Shown here piece by piece: positions 49,802-60,847 of a DNA stretch of 64,000 nucleotides; position 1 is the first letter of the stretch; each line of letters starts with the position of its first letter. The notes under the pieces are model-generated. The model saw only the letters and a program-made list of their open reading frames with translations. It was not told the origin of the DNA and ran no database searches. Source of the DNA: Nannochloropsis salina CCMP1776 (taxonomy: Eukaryota; Sar; Eustigmatophyceae; Eustigmatales; Monodopsidaceae). The position numbers and the translations under genes are program-made. The stretch spans positions 65,002 to 129,001 of the forward strand of contig SDOX01000159.1 of NCBI GenBank assembly GCA_004565275.1. The letters are read 5' to 3'.

Positions 49802-51556
49802 ATGAAGAGAATATTAACATTGGGGACCTGCTTTCTCGTGACTTTGGCCTCCTGCGGCAGTGTGTCTTCCTTCGTGGTGCCCAATCATGGCCTTGCAGGG
49901 AGTAGCATTTCCAACGCAAGGCGCACGTCATTACCGAGCAGTATCTACCATCCTCCAAATTTCCGCACCGTCCTGGAACAGCAGAGAATAGGTGAAGCTT
50001 CACCTTTCTTGTTTTCCCTCGCCTCTACGCAGAGCAACAACCCTGTGATCGGCGCCACAAACGATCCTGCTTCCAACACGGGACCCATGTCCGCCGCCGC
50101 CGCCGCCGCAGCGGCAGCAGCAGTCACCGCCGCAGCTACGACTGCTCCAGGCCCCATTTCAGCAATGCCGACCGGAGGTTTGTCCCCCCGGGGCCGACCT
50201 GGCAAGGACGGTGTGCCCCTCAACCCCCCCAATAAGGGGTCAGGCAAAGCCCCTCTGCGCGGCGAGGAGGAGGTAGACTTGGCCCGAAAGATGCAGGTGC
50301 GCGTGGCCTACATTCGCGTCAAATACCTGGCGCGGGAAGCGCTGGGCCGGGACCCGACCCACCGGGAGTGGGCGGACGTGTTGGGCATCTCGGACAGGGC
50401 ACTGGCCGAGGCCTTGACGGCGGCTGCGGATGCGAAGACTACCATGATCCGCGCCAACATGCGCCTGGTCATGTCCATCGTGCGCCGGTATCTCTCGCGC
50501 GGCGTGCAGCTCAAAGACCTGCTGCAGGAGGGCATGAACGGTCTGACCCGGGCCGCCGAGAAGTTCGACCCCGACCGCGGCTTCAAGTTCTCCACCTACG
50601 CGACCTGGTGGATCAAACAGTCCGTCATGCGGGCTGTGGCCGACCAATCCCGGGTCGTGCGCCTCCCCGTGCACGTACATGACCTCCTGAACCAGATCGG
50701 GAGGGCGGAGCGGGAGTTGTCCTCGCAGCTGGGTCGGCAGCCGACGGAGGCAGAGATCGCAGCCAGGGTGGACATCCCGCAGCGGAAATTACAATTTCTG
50801 CGCGAACGGACCCAGCACACTCTTTCCATGGACGCCACCCGGCCTTCAGGCGGGCGGAAGTCGGGTTCTGGGATCGGCGACGAGGTACGTGTCTCCGACA
50901 GCATCTCGGACGCGGAGCCCCTGCAGGACGTGAAGGCGGACGAGGCCTACATGCGAGAGCAGGTGGAGCGCCTCCTCGACTCGCTGAACCCTCGAGAGGC
51001 CGACGTGGTGAAGATGCGCTACGGCCTGGTCGACGGGCAGCAGCGGACCCTGGAGGAGATCGGGGTCGCGTTCAGGGTCACGCGGGAGAGGGTGCGTCAG
51101 ATCGAGGCGCGGGCGCTGCACAAGATCAAACAGCCGTACAGGGTGAACCATCACAAACTCCGAGACAACGGGCGAGGCGGCGGTTCCTCTGCGGGGGGGA
51201 AAGGGATCAGCCAGGGACACAGTGGGAGCCACTTGTCCATCTCGGTCTTCGGAGACTTTGTGGGCGTGGGGGAGAAGGGCGGCGGGCTGCACAGCGGAGG
51301 GGTGCTGGCGGTGGAAGAGAAGGTAGTGCGGGGGAGCGGGGGAGCGAAGCAGACGGCCGTGAGCAAGAACAAGGAGGGCGCCGGATCGAGGGGAAAGTAT
51401 CGCAAGAGGGGTGTGTTGGGCGCTGGGGATGAGGAGGAAGGGCTGTTGGTCGGGGTGGGAGCGCGACGAGGGAGAGGCAGGGGAGTCGGCGCCGCCTCCA
51501 AAATGGTGCCAAGCATGATGTCCTCGCACAACGAGACGCTTGCCGCCTTTCCATAG
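49802..51556 (+). CDS. Plastid RNA polymerase sigma-70 factor
   Basis: A nuclear-encoded sigma factor of 584 residues, intronless, for the bacterial-type plastid RNA polymerase. I start at the ATG at 49802 because MKRILTLGTCFLVTLASCGS, followed by VSSF, forms a signal peptide with the SSF variant of the complex-plastid cleavage motif. The ATG at 49643 is the longer alternative. A poly-Ala tract sits near residue 98. Region 2 is ANMRLVMSIVRRYLSRGVQL to LLQEGMNGL, FKFSTYATWWIKQSVMRAVA (2.3-2.4, about 245-275). Region 3 is AERELSSQLGRQPTEAEIAA. Region 4 is LDSLNPREADVVKMRYGL to TLEEIGVAFRVTRERVRQIE (helix-turn-helix, about 395-440). It ends with a Gly/Arg-rich tail of about 140 residues not found in bacterial sigmas. 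Confidence 0.93.
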   Translation: MKRILTLGTCFLVTLASCGSVSSFVVPNHGLAGSSISNARRTSLPSSIYHPPNFRTVLEQQRIGEASPFLFSLASTQSNNPVIGATNDPASNTGPMSAAAAAAAAAAVTAAATTAPGPISAMPTGGLSPRGRPGKDGVPLNPPNKGSGKAPLRGEEEVDLARKMQVRVAYIRVKYLAREALGRDPTHREWADVLGISDRALAEALTAAADAKTTMIRANMRLVMSIVRRYLSRGVQLKDLLQEGMNGLTRAAEKFDPDRGFKFSTYATWWIKQSVMRAVADQSRVVRLPVHVHDLLNQIGRAERELSSQLGRQPTEAEIAARVDIPQRKLQFLRERTQHTLSMDATRPSGGRKSGSGIGDEVRVSDSISDAEPLQDVKADEAYMREQVERLLDSLNPREADVVKMRYGLVDGQQRTLEEIGVAFRVTRERVRQIEARALHKIKQPYRVNHHKLRDNGRGGGSSAGGKGISQGHSGSHLSISVFGDFVGVGEKGGGLHSGGVLAVEEKVVRGSGGAKQTAVSKNKEGAGSRGKYRKRGVLGAGDEEEGLLVGVGARRGRGRGVGAASKMVPSMMSSHNETLAAFP

Positions 51557-52574
51557 CGGAGGGCCGGAAAGGGGGAAAGAAAGTGATCTCAGATTGGGGG
51601 AACGAATCGGAGTGAGATGGTGCCATTCTGGCAACCCCGTACATAGTTTAAGCAGGTAAAGACTTGGTTCCTAAATGTAGGGAAATAGGTGGGGAGGGTG
51701 CTTATCCCGCGATATAGTTTGCCGTTGGGGGGTGCCATGAACAAAAGGACGGCTCGATAATGTCTGCGCACAAGGGCTCAATGAAGTCTGCAGAGAAAGA
51801 AAAAGGGCGTGGCGACATCGTCAACAATAACACGTAGAAAAAGCTTGTGGGCACTTCGAATGTTATCACACAAGCGGGGGGGTAGGGATGTAGTCTGGGT
51901 TGGTTTTAAGAAAGGCCCATTCTTACCTTTATTACGATATAATCAAATTAAGTCAACAACGAACAAGGTTGTGGCCAATGAAAAAAGTCGTGTTTCTGCA
52001 TTACTTTCACGCGAGGAGCACTATTTTCCGCGTCACTTCCCCTCTTGCGTTTGTAGTCCTTAAAGCTTTGTTATCTTTCTTCCACACGTTTCGCCCCGTA
52101 CATCGTCAATTAAGGAACATTTTGCACGCTGCTTGCTCGTTGTGGAATTTCGGGGCAAAAGGATGGAAAGCGTGGTGGCCTGATGCCCGTTTCCTAGCCC
52201 AGGCGCGGGACGGGGGAGGAGGTTGAAGCTCGTCCGGGTTGAAGCAAGAAGGAACCATGTGGCCACCCTGGGGATCGCATTCCGCCTGTCCACAGGAATC
52301 ACGTGCTTTTTCAGGGCGCTTGCGGCTCGTACGTTCGGTTCAAGGTGGTTTATGACCGATTGGACGACGGCAGGGTGGCATGCCGTTGCTTCTAATTTTC
52401 CATTTGTGGTAGGAAGCGGAATTAGATGGTCAGGTGTTCCAACTTCTGGAGATCGACCCGAGGCAAGTAGAGCAGGACACACGGCGCAATCTGGAAAAAG
52501 GCGACAGCCTTGGGCTTGCAAGTCATGTGCATGCTGTCGATCTTGTGATGACTTGTCTTTTTGTTTAGGAATAG
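51557..52574. other. Intergenic between sigma factor and PPDK
   Basis: About 1 kb with AT-rich patches near 51930-52080. Open frames on both strands around 52060-52606 look non-coding. A 5' non-coding exon of PPDK could lie here (acceptor-like TTTGTTTAG just before 52570). Confidence 0.45.
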
Positions 52575-55500
52575 ATGCCGTTGACGAGACAGAAGGACCC
52601 TTCTAAAAACTCTCAGTTCTCACCGGTGAACTGCAACATGCACAGTCAACCGAAAGCTTGTGGGAATTCAAGACAACATCTTCCGCACAACAGTATGCCG
52701 GGGCCCAATCAAAAACGCGTATACATGTTTGCCGAAGGGCGCATCGATCAAAAGGAATTGCTGGGCAACAAGGGAGCAAACTTATGTAAGAAAGCAAGCG
52801 GTCGAGTTGGAGGAGGGAGAGTTCGCACAGTCCTGGGTGCATCAAGCTCGAATGTGGTCCTAAAATGACCTAAAATGCCCTTTACACAGGTGAAATGTCC
52901 CGCTTGGGCCTGCCAGTGCCCCCAGGTTTTGTCATTACCACCACTACTTGCCTTGACTTTTTCGAAGCCAAGAAAAAAATGCCGCCAGGGCTCAAGGAGG
53001 AGTACCTCACCGCCCTCGCCCAGGTCGAGAAGCAAGCAGGGAAAATTTTCGGTGATAAGTCAAACCCTCTCCTCCTTTCTGTACGCTCAGGCGCGGCCGT
53101 GTCCATGCCCGGCATGATGGATACGGTGTTGTCGCTGGGCCTGAACGACGAGATCGTGGCGGCGCTGGTGGAGTCGACGGGCAACAAGAAGTGGGCATTC
53201 GACTGCTACCGGCGCTTGATCCAGATGTACCAGAATGTGGTGCTGGGAAAGAGCACAGATCCCTACGAGGAGGTGATCAAGAAGATGAAGGCAGCCAAGG
53301 GCTACAAGTACGACATGCAGATGAGCGGGGAGGACTGGGAGGAGGTGGTGAGACAGTTCAAGGGCCTGGGGGAGGCGCTGCCCACGGACCCGCACGAGCA
53401 GCTCGAGACGGCCATCGCAGCTGTCTTTAACTCCTGGTTCACGCCCCGCGCGGTCCGGTACCGTGAGTACAACAACATCCAGGGCCTGCTGGGGACTGCC
53501 TGCAACGTCCAGACTATGGTAAGGGTGGTGCGCCCGTGGACGACGACTCCCTCCCTCATTCCCGGGCCCACCTCTCGTCTCATGGCCCTCTTCTACATTG
53601 CAGGTGTTTGGGAACAAGTCCGCGGACTCCGGGACCGGCGTGGCCTTCACCCGGAACCCGGCCACGGGCGAGAACGTCTTCTTCGGCGAGTACTTGGAGC
53701 AGGCCCAGGGGGAGGACGTGGTCAGCGGCGTGCGGACGCCGCACTCGTTGGCGTTCCTGCAGCAGCACATGCCAGAGGCCTACCAGGAGCTGGACAAGTA
53801 CCAGCGTTTGCTCGAGACGCATTTCCGTGATATGCAAGGTGAGGGGAACGTGCGATGCGTGGGGGAGGGGAGGAGAGGCGGCCAGGAGGGACACGACGGG
53901 GGGCTGTGGGTGCCCCCGACAAGTTTGCAGGGCGGGAGGAACGGGAGAGACGGCAAGTCGTGAGCCAGTCATGTCCCAACGCGAGGTTCATACATAGCAT
54001 TGCCCCCTCCCACGCGATCCTTCCTCCTCATGGCAGACTTGGAGTTCAGCGTGGAGGATCGGAAGCTGTACATGCTGCAGACCCGCACCGGGAAGCGAAC
54101 GGCCAAGGCTAGCGTGCAGATCGCCGTAGACATGGTCGCGGAGGGGATGATTACCGAACAAGAAGCCCTGCTCCGGATCGACCCCGAGCGAATGAACTAC
54201 TTCCTGCACCCCACCGTGGACACCAAGGCCCCCAAAACCGTCCTGGGCAAGGGGTTGCCAGCCTCCCCGGGCGCTGCCACGGGCGCGGTCGTCTTCTCCC
54301 CCGAAGTGGCCGAGACCATGGTCAAGGGCGATCCGAACGTGAAGCTCATCCTGGTCCGGACGGAGACGACGGCCGATGACATTCATGGGATGCGCGCCGC
54401 CACTGGAATTGTGACCGAAAACGGGGGCATGACGAGGTGAGGGGAAAATGGAAAAGCGCCACCTTTTCCCATGTCATCCGAAAGCTTCGGTGTGTCAAAT
54501 CTTTTGCATAATTTCCTCCTTAACGTCACGGATTTCTTTCTCGCCACCCAACGTAGCCATGCGGCCGTGGTGGCTCGGGGCATGGGCAAATGCTGCGTTG
54601 CCGGCGCCCACACGCTGCACGTGGATGTGGAGGGGAAGCAATTCATCACCAAAGACGGAACCGTGATCAAAGAGGGCGACGTGATCACCCTAGACGGGGC
54701 CTCGGGGCTGGTCCTGCTCGGAGACGTGCCCCGCATGCCCCCGGGGGCGGACGCCTGTTTCCAGACCCTCATGGGCTGGGCACACAAACACAGCCGACTG
54801 GCGGTAGCGGCCAACGCGGACAGTCCTGAGGACGCGCGCGTTGCTCTCTCCTACGGTGCCACAGGCATCGGTCTATGCCGGACGGAGCACATGTTTTTCC
54901 CGCCCGAACGCATCGACATCATGCGAGAGATGATCCTGGCGGAGACGGAAAAAGAGCGCCAGAAGGCCTTGGACCGCTTGTTCGCGTTTCAAAAAGCAGA
55001 CATGCGGGCCATGTTCGAAGTGATGACGGGAAAGCATGTAACCATCCGCCTCCTGGACCCGCCCCTACACGAGTTTTTGCCCACCAATCACCATGACGCG
55101 GAGGCCCTGGCAGCGCGCATCGGCAAGCCGGTGGAAACGGTGCTTCGGGAAATTTCTGAGTTGAAAGAGGCCAACCCAATGCTGGGCTTTCGGGGATGTC
55201 GCTTGACCATCAAGTTCCCCGAGATCACGCTGATGCAGGTCCGGGCAATCATCATGGCCGCAGTCGAGGCACAAGCCGGGGGGGCGATGGTGCACCCCGA
55301 AATCATGATTCCTCTGGTCGCAACCAGCACGGAGCTGGAGGTGATCGTCCCCTTGGTGGAAGCGGAGATCCGAAAGATCTTTGCGGAGTCGGGAGGTATT
55401 ACGGTGCCGTATCGGCTGGGCACCATGGTGGAGGTCCCACGGGCCTGCCTGACAGCGGAGAAGATCGCGCCTTTTGTCTCCTTTATCTCTTTCGGAACAA

Positions 55501-56069
55501 ACGACTTGACCCAGATGACCTGGGGATTCTCGCGCGATGATGTGAGGTACGTGGGAATGCCAACTGCGTCGTTTTCGCAAGAACATTTGTTATCCGAGTA
55601 TCTTACCGTGTTCTTGTGTTTCAAGATCGATATTTGCTGGGACATGGCTTATGCCCCAAAACCTCTTTCATACTACACTCTACATTTCCGGCCCCTTATG
55701 GAGGATAACTTACTGGTGCATTACCTACTCGCTTGATTTTTCATCGTACACAGTCATTTTCTGCCCCAGTATCTCGAGAAAAAGGTCATCCACGCGGATC
55801 CTTTCGTCTCTATCGATGAGGAAGGCGTGGGCCAGCTGATCAAGATGACGACTGACAAGATGAAAACACAGAAGAACGGAGGTTCCTTCACGGCTGGCAT
55901 TTGTGGCGAACATGGTGGGGACCCGGCAAGCGTTGCTTTCTTCTCCCGTGCGGGCCTTGATTACGTCTCTTGCTCGCCGTATCGAGTGCCAATTGCGTGG
56001 ATCGCAGCCGCACAATCAGCCGTCAAAGAGGGGTTTACAAAAGAGAAAGGACAAGAAAATGGAAAGTAG
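52575..56069 (+). CDS. PPDK: Pyruvate, phosphate dikinase
   Basis: This enzyme interconverts pyruvate, ATP and phosphate with phosphoenolpyruvate, AMP and diphosphate. 926 residues from six exons: 52575-52785, 52890-53518, 53604-53838, 54037-54436, 54557-55546 and 55754-56069; all junctions are in phase. The ATP-grasp domain shows [51 protein letters not shown] and [18 protein letters not shown]. The swivelling domain carries the phosphorylated His493 in [15 protein letters not shown]. The barrel ends with catalytic Cys875 in ICGEHGGDP and [19 protein letters not shown]. About 50 residues precede the conserved start and are not an obvious signal peptide, so a cytosolic or mitochondrial site is as likely as a plastid one. 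An in-frame ATG at 52638 could be the true start. Confidence 0.95.
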
Positions 56070-57271
56070 ATCGAGAGTGAGCCAACTGCACCACTTGCCT
56101 TCACAAGCTATTCACGCTAAGGCAGTTGATACCAGTATCTTTTACTCCCGGAGGCGCGAAGCGAAGACAAACTATTTGAGTCGCCAACTTATGGTATAAC
56201 TAGCACGGAAGAAGTCACAGAGGAGTCATTTTTGTTTTTAGGGAGCGATCGTGGTGTACAACATATCAATAATTGAAGCGTAGATGTGGTAGCGGTACAC
56301 CCATCAGGAACGACCATTTCGTGAGCTTTTTCCACAATACAATCCGAAAATGATTTTTGTTTCCAAGAAGAGAAATATAAAAGGGCCCTGAAAAGACAAA
56401 GATAAGCGTCAACTCTATCAAGTTCGCCTCGTGGGACGACTCGAGTATGTCTCGCCCCGGAAGTTTTCATTTATATTATATTTCATTTTATTATTTTCGA
56501 AAATTTGAATTTGTTCAACGGTTCTTTGAGTGTGTAAGAATGAGTCTCATTTCTCGCTTGGACATACTGGACCATTCCCACGCTCTGCTACATTTCAAAA
56601 TAAAACGATTAATTAGACATGCATGTATTTTTGGAAAGAGAGGGGATGGTTGAGGTGGCACCCGTGTTTATTCGATGGCATCTCTACTCTCCTCCTCTGT
56701 CCAACGGAAATCGTCTGCTGGAAGCATTGACCAAGGAAGGCGAGCTGGAGGAGAGGGGTACACATATCAAGCAACATATATCGCCCTCATGTACATTTAA
56801 AACATTTATGTATACTTTCAGCCGCCTGAAATATCACTCAATTATTGAATATACCACAGGAACAGGGGCACAAAACAAGTATAACTAGCAAGGGTATCCT
56901 CTTTTCCGTGCATACCTCGAGATTTTTTGACTCAAGTACGTGCAAAGGAATGCATGTCCCTAGCATCAAACAATAAATCATAAGAGTATACGTGACCGGA
57001 GAAGGATCGGATTCTGTATGCATGGTACCCTACTGTTCTATCATGCTCCTCCTCCTTGTACAGAATTGTGGGGACTCGATCAGGGCAAAATACCATTTGA
57101 TTGACCCTTTGAGCAATTAGCTTGTCTTATTACGCTTATGTGGTTTCGTTCTCTGCTTAGAAAGGGTCTTGTTGGATCCCATATGCACAATTTTCGTCAG
57201 ACACGCTTACGCTAATGCCCTCTTTCTACACCATTTCCGGTTGATAACCACCCAGGCCCCAGTCAATCCAA
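56070..57271. other. Intergenic between PPDK and CD36-like gene
   Basis: 1.2 kb, clearly AT-rich at about 56450-56620 and 56770-56890. No gene, repeat or RNA gene is recognised. Confidence 0.55.
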
Positions 57272-60200
57272 ATGATGGAACCCGAGAAAACCGAAAGCTG
57301 CGCTTCTCTACAAAGCGTTTCACCTAGCACGGTGCTCATTGACTCTGCCCGACCCTCGTCCACCTCAAAAGGAACCCGACCCGCCGATCCGCCGATTGAG
57401 GGGCTTCCGGCAACCACCACTCGAGGAAAGGGGAAAACATCGTCAAAATCACGACGAAACATTGATGTGGAGCGGGGTCGCTTGCGTTCTCGGTCGAATT
57501 CTAGGTCTCCTCCTCCGCCACCTAGCAGCAATGGGAGCGACAGAAGCGACAGGAGTCAACGCAGTGTGAGGAGCGACAGGAGTCAACGCAGTGAGAGGAG
57601 TGAAAGGAGCGCTCGGGGCGAGAGAAGGGATAGGAAAGATCGAGCTGACCGCAGGGAACGAAGCAGTCGAAGCGACAGGGGGGACAAAAAAGGTCGACGG
57701 GATAGGGAAGGGCAGGATCATTTGTATTACGGCGACTCGCATCAGACAGCATCGATGCGAAGTTCGGGTAGCGAGCGAAGCGCCAAAAGCACCAACAGCA
57801 TCGTCAGTGCTAGCAGTTCGCGGCCTCTTCAAGACAGCAACACCCTTCGCAGTCATCATCAAGACAACCTCGGCCGAACAGAAAGGCATCGAAGCAGGAG
57901 TTCAAGCCATACCCGGCGCACCGGCAGCATGGGGCAAGAGGAGTGGACTGCGCGTGTCAGCATGGACACCGTACCCCCTCGCCGCAGCTTGGTACGGAGC
58001 TGGCTACAGACAGCTTGGGCTTCTCGTCAGTGTCGGCGAGGATTCGGGCTTTTCGTGGCCGGCTTGCTTCTGATGGCGCTTGCTGGCGTCGTGGACATTG
58101 AGGGAAACGCGTACAGGCATGCCAAGATCCGAGAGGCTATAGTAGTAGACGCACCGAACCATCCAGAATTCAAGGCATGGGCGACAGGCGCCCAGCAAAA
58201 AACACCCCTCTTCTATACGTACCACCTGTACAACATCACGAATCCGGAGGAGTTCCTGGCGGGGCAACCTCCCCAAGTGCACGAGGTCGGCCCCTTCAGC
58301 TTTCAGCAAAGGACCAAAAAAATCAACGTAACCTTTTCGGACGAAGGCCGTCTGGTCTCATACATCACGCAGATACAGCACGAATTCACAGGGGACCCAG
58401 AAGAGTTAGACCGGCAGTCCGTCTATTCGCTCAACTTACCGTACTCGGTCGCGATCTACACGGCAGGAAGCGAGAGCAACTTGCTGAAAATCGGTTCTCA
58501 ACAGGGTTTGGCAGAAGTCTTATTCCAAATGAAAACATATTTTCTTCCCGCTCTGAAGGAAAACGCTGTGGTCATGGCTATACAGATGGCTGTGGACGCC
58601 ATGACCCAAATCCTCAATGCCATGCAAGCGCCGTCCGAGGCGACAGCCACCAGATGGGGCGGGGGCTGTACAAGCAACATGTTTGGAAAGATTTGCGGCT
58701 TCTCTGCGGTTGCAACTTTTTTCTCGGCTGTCGATAAGCGCAACAAGATGGACTTGAACCTGCTGCAGCTTTGCATCAACACCAAGCTGACAGAGGCCGA
58801 GCAGATACCCCTGGCGACGGTCCGCCGGCTATGGGACCCAACCGACGTGTATTCCATCATGAATGTGGACAGAGGGAGCGCCTCAGAGCGGTACGGTATA
58901 TCGTACTGGTTGTGGGGCGACGTGGACGTGCGGGACACTATCGCCATGCATTTTGGGATCACCATCCGACAATACAACGCGTTGCGGGCGTACTTGCTGG
59001 ATATATATCGAAGCCCCATGCTCGAAATGGCTGTGGTCAAGATATTCTTGGAGAGTCTACCTCCAGAAGATGCGGGTACGGCGGAGGTGGCGCAATGGAG
59101 TGATTTCTTGTGGCGGCAATGGGCAGTGGGGGACGTGGTCACACGTCTTAAGAACGAGTCAATGGCAAGGCCGGAGAGCATGCAGCCGGAGCTTCCCCCC
59201 GAATTCGCCTGGTACGCGGAGAAGGCAGGGTACAAGACCTTTACCTATGGCGGCAAACGGCTTAACCATACCCAGGCCAAGTGCACTTTTGACCTGGCTA
59301 AACGGCCCATGGTCTACTTCCAGACCTATGTCTTGGGCCTCTCAGGTCCAAGCGTCAGCCGTCCCACGTTTGTAGATTTTGGATTGGAGGACTCGGGCGA
59401 GCCCCTTATTGATCCCCGGGATTGCTTCCAATCAAAGAACGACTGGGCCCTCTTGCAGGGCTATTTAGCCTACCTGGCTGAATACTTCGTCGCCCCCCTG
59501 CTGCAGGAGGACGTGCTGGATAAGAACGGGGGGCTAGTTACGCGCAAGACTTTGCGAGAATGCCTGTACGGGTACTCCGCGCCCATTTTACAGCTAAGTC
59601 TGGCTAAGGATGACCCTCGGGCCATGAAATTCAGCCTGCTCGCCAACGATCCCAGCCTGGACGGCCCGGGCCGCTGTCTCTCCTCCAACGACGTGGAAAA
59701 CCCGTTCACGGCTTGCCGCTTTTCCTCGCGAAACATCACTCAGAATATGGACGGGAGCGAGCAAGTGGCTCGCATCTTCGACAAAGTGCCCAACACGTAT
59801 CACACGGGTCGGGACGATACCGTGCGCGCCGGAGCCTTCTACACGTACCGTGGCGACCGAAGCATTGCTGACATTTGGCCTGGCGGCTCTATTCCCTTTG
59901 CTGGAGGAACGAAAGATTTGCCCGGATCCATTCAGTACGGTTACTCCGATGGTATGCAGTTTCCTCCCTTTGGCGCCATCGACGGACCAAACGTGGTGCT
60001 CTCAGTCTTCGTACCAGGCTTTGTCCTGCCCCTGCGGTTCGCGTTCTCGGAGGACGTAGACGTGCAAGGCGTCAAATTGAAGCGCTTTCGCCTAGTGCCC
60101 GAGACTTTTAGCAGCTCTCGAAGCGACGCCAAGACCTTTGGGATGGACAAGGTGCAACAAGAAGGACTTTTCAACCTGACGGGCCTCATGACCGGCCTGA

Positions 60201-60847
60201 CGTACTTTAGTAAGCCCCACTATCGCCCGACTCCGCCCTTCGATATGTCCGACGTTGGGGGTCTGGCAGGGTTTGACCCCGCTCGAGATGATAGCTACAT
60301 TGACGTGGAGCCTGTGACTGGGAAGACGATGAACGCGAACATACAACTACAGCTCAACGCAGGGATCACGCCGGAGGCCTTTGACAAGTTCCACAACAGC
60401 GTTTATCCTGTCAAGGCCTTGCCGGTTCTGCACGTTGCACAGCATGCCGGTATCGTCCCCGAAGACGCAAAGTTCTTCAAAAATATGGTCTATGGGACGG
60501 AGAAGCTAATCAAATTGACCACCATAATATCGGCCAGTGTGGGAGCCGTGCTCCTTCTGATAGGGCTGGCCCTGCTTTTACACCATGCTCTGCGACACGG
60601 TGCTGCGGTAGCAGCAGCAGAGCTGGGACTTGAAAGCGACTCTTTAAAGGGAGTGCGTTCGAAGGAAGCGACCGCTGTGGAAGAGGGAGATGTCGAGATG
60701 GCGATTACCAAGCGCGTTCGTGCGTCGTCTTCATCTTTGTCGACTGGCACCCCGCCCGATGCAGCTGGCATGACAACATTGTCAGCAACGTCAGCGAAAA
60801 ATTTGACGCCTCCTCGTAAACCCTCCTCAAGGCGTGGGGAATTTTAG
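57272..60847 (+). CDS. Giant CD36/LIMP-2 family membrane protein
   Basis: An intronless protein of 1,191 residues in the CD36/LIMP-2/SR-B scavenger-receptor family, which has two transmembrane helices flanking a large lumenal or extracellular lipid-tunnel domain. The first helix is GFGLFVAGLLLMALAGVV (about 257-274) and the second TIISASVGAVLLLIGLALLL (about 1083-1103). The ectodomain opens with the family signature TPLFYTYHLYNITNPEEFLA and PPQVHEVGPFSFQQ. It later has FVPGFVLPLRF and HVAQHAGIVPEDAKFFKN. The ectodomain of about 800 residues is nearly twice the animal length. The cytosolic N-terminus (about 255 residues) is unusual: residues about 89-145 are an Arg/Ser/Asp/Glu repeat tract. 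It may serve in lipid or sterol uptake at the lysosome/vacuole or cell surface; the location cannot be told. Confidence 0.82.
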   Translation: MMEPEKTESCASLQSVSPSTVLIDSARPSSTSKGTRPADPPIEGLPATTTRGKGKTSSKSRRNIDVERGRLRSRSNSRSPPPPPSSNGSDRSDRSQRSVRSDRSQRSERSERSARGERRDRKDRADRRERSSRSDRGDKKGRRDREGQDHLYYGDSHQTASMRSSGSERSAKSTNSIVSASSSRPLQDSNTLRSHHQDNLGRTERHRSRSSSHTRRTGSMGQEEWTARVSMDTVPPRRSLVRSWLQTAWASRQCRRGFGLFVAGLLLMALAGVVDIEGNAYRHAKIREAIVVDAPNHPEFKAWATGAQQKTPLFYTYHLYNITNPEEFLAGQPPQVHEVGPFSFQQRTKKINVTFSDEGRLVSYITQIQHEFTGDPEELDRQSVYSLNLPYSVAIYTAGSESNLLKIGSQQGLAEVLFQMKTYFLPALKENAVVMAIQMAVDAMTQILNAMQAPSEATATRWGGGCTSNMFGKICGFSAVATFFSAVDKRNKMDLNLLQLCINTKLTEAEQIPLATVRRLWDPTDVYSIMNVDRGSASERYGISYWLWGDVDVRDTIAMHFGITIRQYNALRAYLLDIYRSPMLEMAVVKIFLESLPPEDAGTAEVAQWSDFLWRQWAVGDVVTRLKNESMARPESMQPELPPEFAWYAEKAGYKTFTYGGKRLNHTQAKCTFDLAKRPMVYFQTYVLGLSGPSVSRPTFVDFGLEDSGEPLIDPRDCFQSKNDWALLQGYLAYLAEYFVAPLLQEDVLDKNGGLVTRKTLRECLYGYSAPILQLSLAKDDPRAMKFSLLANDPSLDGPGRCLSSNDVENPFTACRFSSRNITQNMDGSEQVARIFDKVPNTYHTGRDDTVRAGAFYTYRGDRSIADIWPGGSIPFAGGTKDLPGSIQYGYSDGMQFPPFGAIDGPNVVLSVFVPGFVLPLRFAFSEDVDVQGVKLKRFRLVPETFSSSRSDAKTFGMDKVQQEGLFNLTGLMTGLTYFSKPHYRPTPPFDMSDVGGLAGFDPARDDSYIDVEPVTGKTMNANIQLQLNAGITPEAFDKFHNSVYPVKALPVLHVAQHAGIVPEDAKFFKNMVYGTEKLIKLTTIISASVGAVLLLIGLALLLHHALRHGAAVAAAELGLESDSLKGVRSKEATAVEEGDVEMAITKRVRASSSSLSTGTPPDAAGMTTLSATSAKNLTPPRKPSSRRGEF

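Noticed and set aside
52060-52521. Leftward 153-codon frame upstream of PPDK
   Set aside because: The composition is random-looking, and neither end has plausible gene signals.
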